From Intestinibaculum porci (GTDB lineage: Bacteria > Bacillota_I > Bacilli_A > Erysipelotrichales > Coprobacillaceae): DNA of 64,000 bases. Shown piece by piece: positions 61,832-64,000 of this stretch. Under the pieces are notes generated by a model. The model made no database searches and was not told the origin of the DNA. It was given only the letters and a program-made list of their open reading frames with translations. The stretch is taken from contig NZ_AP019309.1 in assembly GCF_003925875.1 (NCBI RefSeq), forward strand, positions 2,604,001-2,668,000, read 5' to 3'. Position 1 is the stretch's first letter, and every line of letters starts with the position of its first letter. Position numbers and translations under genes: made by a program.

Positions 61832-62548
61832 ATGATTTATATTACAGGTGATCTCCACGGCGATGAACGCCGGGAAATGATTCCCCTTATCGAATTTGAA
61901 AAAGCCCATCATTTTACCAAAGATGATGTTCTCATCATCTGCGGTGACTTCGGCTTTATTTGGAGTGATCAAGCGCGCACCAGCCGCGAATACTTCATCC
62001 TCCAGAAACTGCAGGAGCACTTATCGCTTTGCTTAGATTACTTTGAAAGTGCCCCCTGGACCACCGTCTTCGTCGATGGCAATCATGAATGTTTTCCAAG
62101 ACTCTACAGTTTCCCTCAGAAAACCTGGATGGGCGGTCAGGTTCATGAAGTGAGAAACCATGTGTACCATCTGATGCGCGGAGAGCTTTACAACATTCAA
62201 GGCACCACCGTTTTCACTATGGGCGGTGCTCAGTCAACGGATCGCGCTCACCGCGTCGAAGGTTATACCTGGTGGAAAGAAGAAATGCCTAGCGACGAAG
62301 AATATGCCCATGCGCGAAAAACACTTGAGCAGCTCTCAAGTGTTGATCTGATTATTACACATTGTGCACCAACGCATTTAGAAAAACGTTATTTCCACCG
62401 TGCACCAAATAAGCTGACTGATTTCTTAGAAGAAATCTCCCAGCAAATCACATTCAAGCATTGGTATTTTGGTCATTATCATGAAACCAAAGATTTTGAT
62501 GATCACTATACCTGTCTCTATAAAGAAGTCAGAATGTTTAAGTCATAG
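61832..62548 (+). CDS. Metallophosphoesterase
   Basis: 238 aa from the ATG at 61832 (AGGTGATG upstream). Metal motifs are ITGDLHGDERREM, ICGDFGFIWSD, FVDGNHECFPRL, LIITHCAP and YFGHYHE, the full calcineurin-like set. It follows the permease stop by 9 nt. Substrate unknown (phosphodiester or phosphoprotein). Its 3' end overlaps the convergent yolD-like gene by 31 nt. Confidence 0.93.
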   Translation: MIYITGDLHGDERREMIPLIEFEKAHHFTKDDVLIICGDFGFIWSDQARTSREYFILQKLQEHLSLCLDYFESAPWTTVFVDGNHECFPRLYSFPQKTWMGGQVHEVRNHVYHLMRGELYNIQGTTVFTMGGAQSTDRAHRVEGYTWWKEEMPSDEEYAHARKTLEQLSSVDLIITHCAPTHLEKRYFHRAPNKLTDFLEEISQQITFKHWYFGHYHETKDFDDHYTCLYKEVRMFKS

Positions 62549-62904
62549 AGATCCGCAAAACGGATCTCTTTTTGATTGATCACAAGCAGTTGTCCATACG
62601 TATCAATTTTCGTTACTTTTCCCTGCTTTTTTACATAATGTCCGTGATTATAGGTTTCCGGCTGAAAATATGTAATGCGAATAGGCATGCCCTTTTCGAG
62701 CTGTGTGAGCTGATCATTAAGATAAGATTGCCTTTCTTCACTTAATTCAATCCGCTCAGTTAACACATCCTCCCTGGCTGCCGTCGCTTCCTCATACCCT
62801 TTTAAGGCCGCAAAAGGCATAAAGATCTTCGCCCGTTCACTGCGCGTCATCCGTTTTCTAATTGGTGAAGGACGATGTTCATGAATAATATCTTCATAAC
62901 TCAT
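62518..62904 (-). CDS. YolD-like protein
   Basis: 128 aa. The family core RPSPIRKRMTRSERAKIFMPFAALKGYEEAT (split) is the YolD signature. It overlaps the Y-family polymerase gene by 4 nt (ATGA), the classic yolD-uvrX arrangement of UmuD/UmuC-like function in Firmicutes. The last ~10 codons also encode the 3' end of the convergent phosphoesterase. Confidence 0.88.
   Translation of the reverse strand: MSYEDIIHEHRPSPIRKRMTRSERAKIFMPFAALKGYEEATAAREDVLTERIELSEERQSYLNDQLTQLEKGMPIRITYFQPETYNHGHYVKKQGKVTKIDTYGQLLVINQKEIRFADLYDLNILTSL
62547..62573 (+). terminator. Phosphoesterase terminator embedded in yolD-like coding sequence
   Basis: AGAGATCCG/CGGATCTCT stem with a CAAAA loop followed by five T on the plus strand. 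It lies within the last third of the oppositely oriented yolD-like gene. Confidence 0.8.
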
Positions 62905-64000
62905 GCTTTATGACCTCCAATTTGATCATTACGTTCTAAAGTTGTTGCTTCTTCCTGTAAGTCACTAGCTTTGACAACCGCATTTTTACCATACTTCTCT
63001 TTAATTGAGATTAAGACATTTTCTAATGTATGATCCTCTTCCTCTTTTTTCACATCACTAAACATATCTAACTGTTCATAAGAATATTTCTTATCCTTCA
63101 CATGCTCTAAAGACATATTCACTTTACGAATCGTATAACGATGATTGGTAATGCGTTCATATAAGGACATCCCGCCTTCAATAATCTTCTTACGACTATC
63201 CGTAAACGTCTCAAAGGGATAAGTGCCATGGGCTGACTTAGGGACAACGCGACCATAAAAATCCGTTTTCTTCTCGCCATCAAAATCATCCCGATCGACA
63301 TTTTCCCGATCATAAGCGACAGTTAAAACAATCGCATCACAGACCAGTTTCTTTTTCACTAAGTCCATAACTAAGTCTTCCAGCATTTCCTTGATAATCG
63401 TTTTCCCTTTTGGATAGCTATATGGTTCATGAAGCACTTGTCCAATACCAATCGAATGACGATCCGGTTCATAGTTTTTAATATCTTTCATCAGACATGT
63501 CTCAAGGCCCCAGGCATGATCGATCAGAATCTCCGCATCTTTCCCAAATAACTTATAAAGCAGCTGCTGATTATGTAATGAGGTGCGCGCAATATCTCCC
63601 ATCGTATACATGTCATACTTTTCTAATCTTTTCGCAGTTCCTTTACCAACGCGCCAAAAAGATGTTAACGGTCGATGATCCCATAATAATCGCTTATAGC
63701 TTTCCTCATCCAATGAAGCAATACGCACGCCATAAGCATCCGCCTTAGCATGTTTGGCTACAATATCCATAGCAACCTTAGCCAGATACATATTTGTACC
63801 AATCCCGGCCGTAGCCGTGATCCCCGTTGTTGTATAAACATCCTGAATCATCTTTTGCGCTAAAGCATGAGCTGACATATGATACATTTTTAAATAACTC
63901 GTAGCATCAATAAAGACCTCATCAATGGAATAAACATGAATATCTTCCTTAGCAATGTATTTCAGATAAATCCCATAAATCTGACTAGAGATCTCAATAT
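62901..64000 (-). CDS. Y-family DNA polymerase (UvrX/UmuC type), 5' end cut by window
   Basis: The frame is open to the window edge, so the N-terminus is missing; an internal ATG at 63887 is not the start. Upstream of it the frame reads ...EDIHVYSIDEVFIDATSYL, the palm motif with the catalytic Asp-Glu. TAGIGTNMYLAKVAMDIVAKHA is the fingers/palm continuation, FWRVGKGTAKRLEKY the thumb helix-hairpin-helix, and the little-finger domain follows. A translesion polymerase, co-transcribed with yolD. Confidence 0.92.
   Translation of the reverse strand, partial: IEISSQIYGIYLKYIAKEDIHVYSIDEVFIDATSYLKMYHMSAHALAQKMIQDVYTTTGITATAGIGTNMYLAKVAMDIVAKHAKADAYGVRIASLDEESYKRLLWDHRPLTSFWRVGKGTAKRLEKYDMYTMGDIARTSLHNQQLLYKLFGKDAEILIDHAWGLETCLMKDIKNYEPDRHSIGIGQVLHEPYSYPKGKTIIKEMLEDLVMDLVKKKLVCDAIVLTVAYDRENVDRDDFDGEKKTDFYGRVVPKSAHGTYPFETFTDSRKKIIEGGMSLYERITNHRYTIRKVNMSLEHVKDKKYSYEQLDMFSDVKKEEEDHTLENVLISIKEKYGKNAVVKASDLQEEATTLERNDQIGGHKA

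Noticed and set aside
1-64000. CRISPR array
   Set aside because: No set of regularly spaced direct repeats was seen; the only RNA-guided nuclease is IscB.

Overview
The window comes from a low-to-moderate GC Firmicute. The division cluster order, short SD-led operons, RpiR/PadR/WYL regulators, UvrX-type Y-family polymerase with YolD, and general protein similarity suggest an anaerobic gut member of the Erysipelotrichia (Erysipelotrichaceae/Coprobacillaceae type). The genus is not determined; this is inference from protein recognition, not a search.

Layout. 1-3.0 kb: class I two-subunit fumarate/tartrate hydratase genes between two RpiR regulators. 3.1-3.8 kb: a small gene and an unassigned, strongly structured RNA candidate. 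3.8-16.25 kb: a minus-strand division and cell-wall (dcw) cluster, mraZ-rsmH-ftsL-pbp-mraY-murD-murG-murB-divIB-ftsA-ftsZ-proC, driven by a promoter carrying four TGG repeats at exact 10-bp spacing (a MraZ operator). 16.4-20.2 kb: transglutaminase-like protein, M48 protease, EamA transporter, nitroreductase. 20.2-21.8 kb: an IscB element (RuvC/HNH nuclease of the Cas9-ancestor family) with a ~310-nt omega RNA upstream, followed by a 241-bp ISL3-type MITE. 22-38 kb: c-di-GMP enzymes, HipA-like kinase, HAD phosphatase, sirtuin, DUF1002 protein, BRCT plus degenerate RecJ-like pair, SepF-like protein, cell-envelope enzymes and small zinc-ribbon proteins, one clearly frameshifted. 38.4-42.4 kb: an FMN/FAD oxidoreductase under a PadR-type regulator, split by a 1.94-kb IS110-family element. 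42.4-49.7 kb: KptA, a WYL regulator, 4-hydroxybutyrate-type dehydrogenase, NagB, RpiR and membrane proteins. 49.75-53.22 kb: a complete ISL3-family element with exact 8-bp target duplication, two ORFs, and a passenger gene behind a terminator whose loop is perfectly complementary to an upstream hairpin. 53.26-53.68 kb: five tRNA genes (Glu, Asp, Phe, Ser, Pro). 53.9-64 kb: a sugar-binding-protein/GGDEF fusion, an orphan sRNA candidate, a nitroreductase, a secreted protein, an ABC transporter, a phosphoesterase, YolD and a Y-family polymerase cut by the window end.

The most interesting content is RNA-linked mobile DNA. Three unrelated elements lie within 33 kb: IscB with omega RNA, IS110 with a long noncoding 5' end of the kind that encodes bridge RNA, and ISL3 with a conditional-looking terminator. 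The IscB element and the MITE sit together in one convergent intergenic gap, and the ISL3 element sits in the T-tract of the tRNA operon terminator. Two further stand-alone RNA candidates (about 3500-3707 and 56305-56460) match no RNA family I can name.
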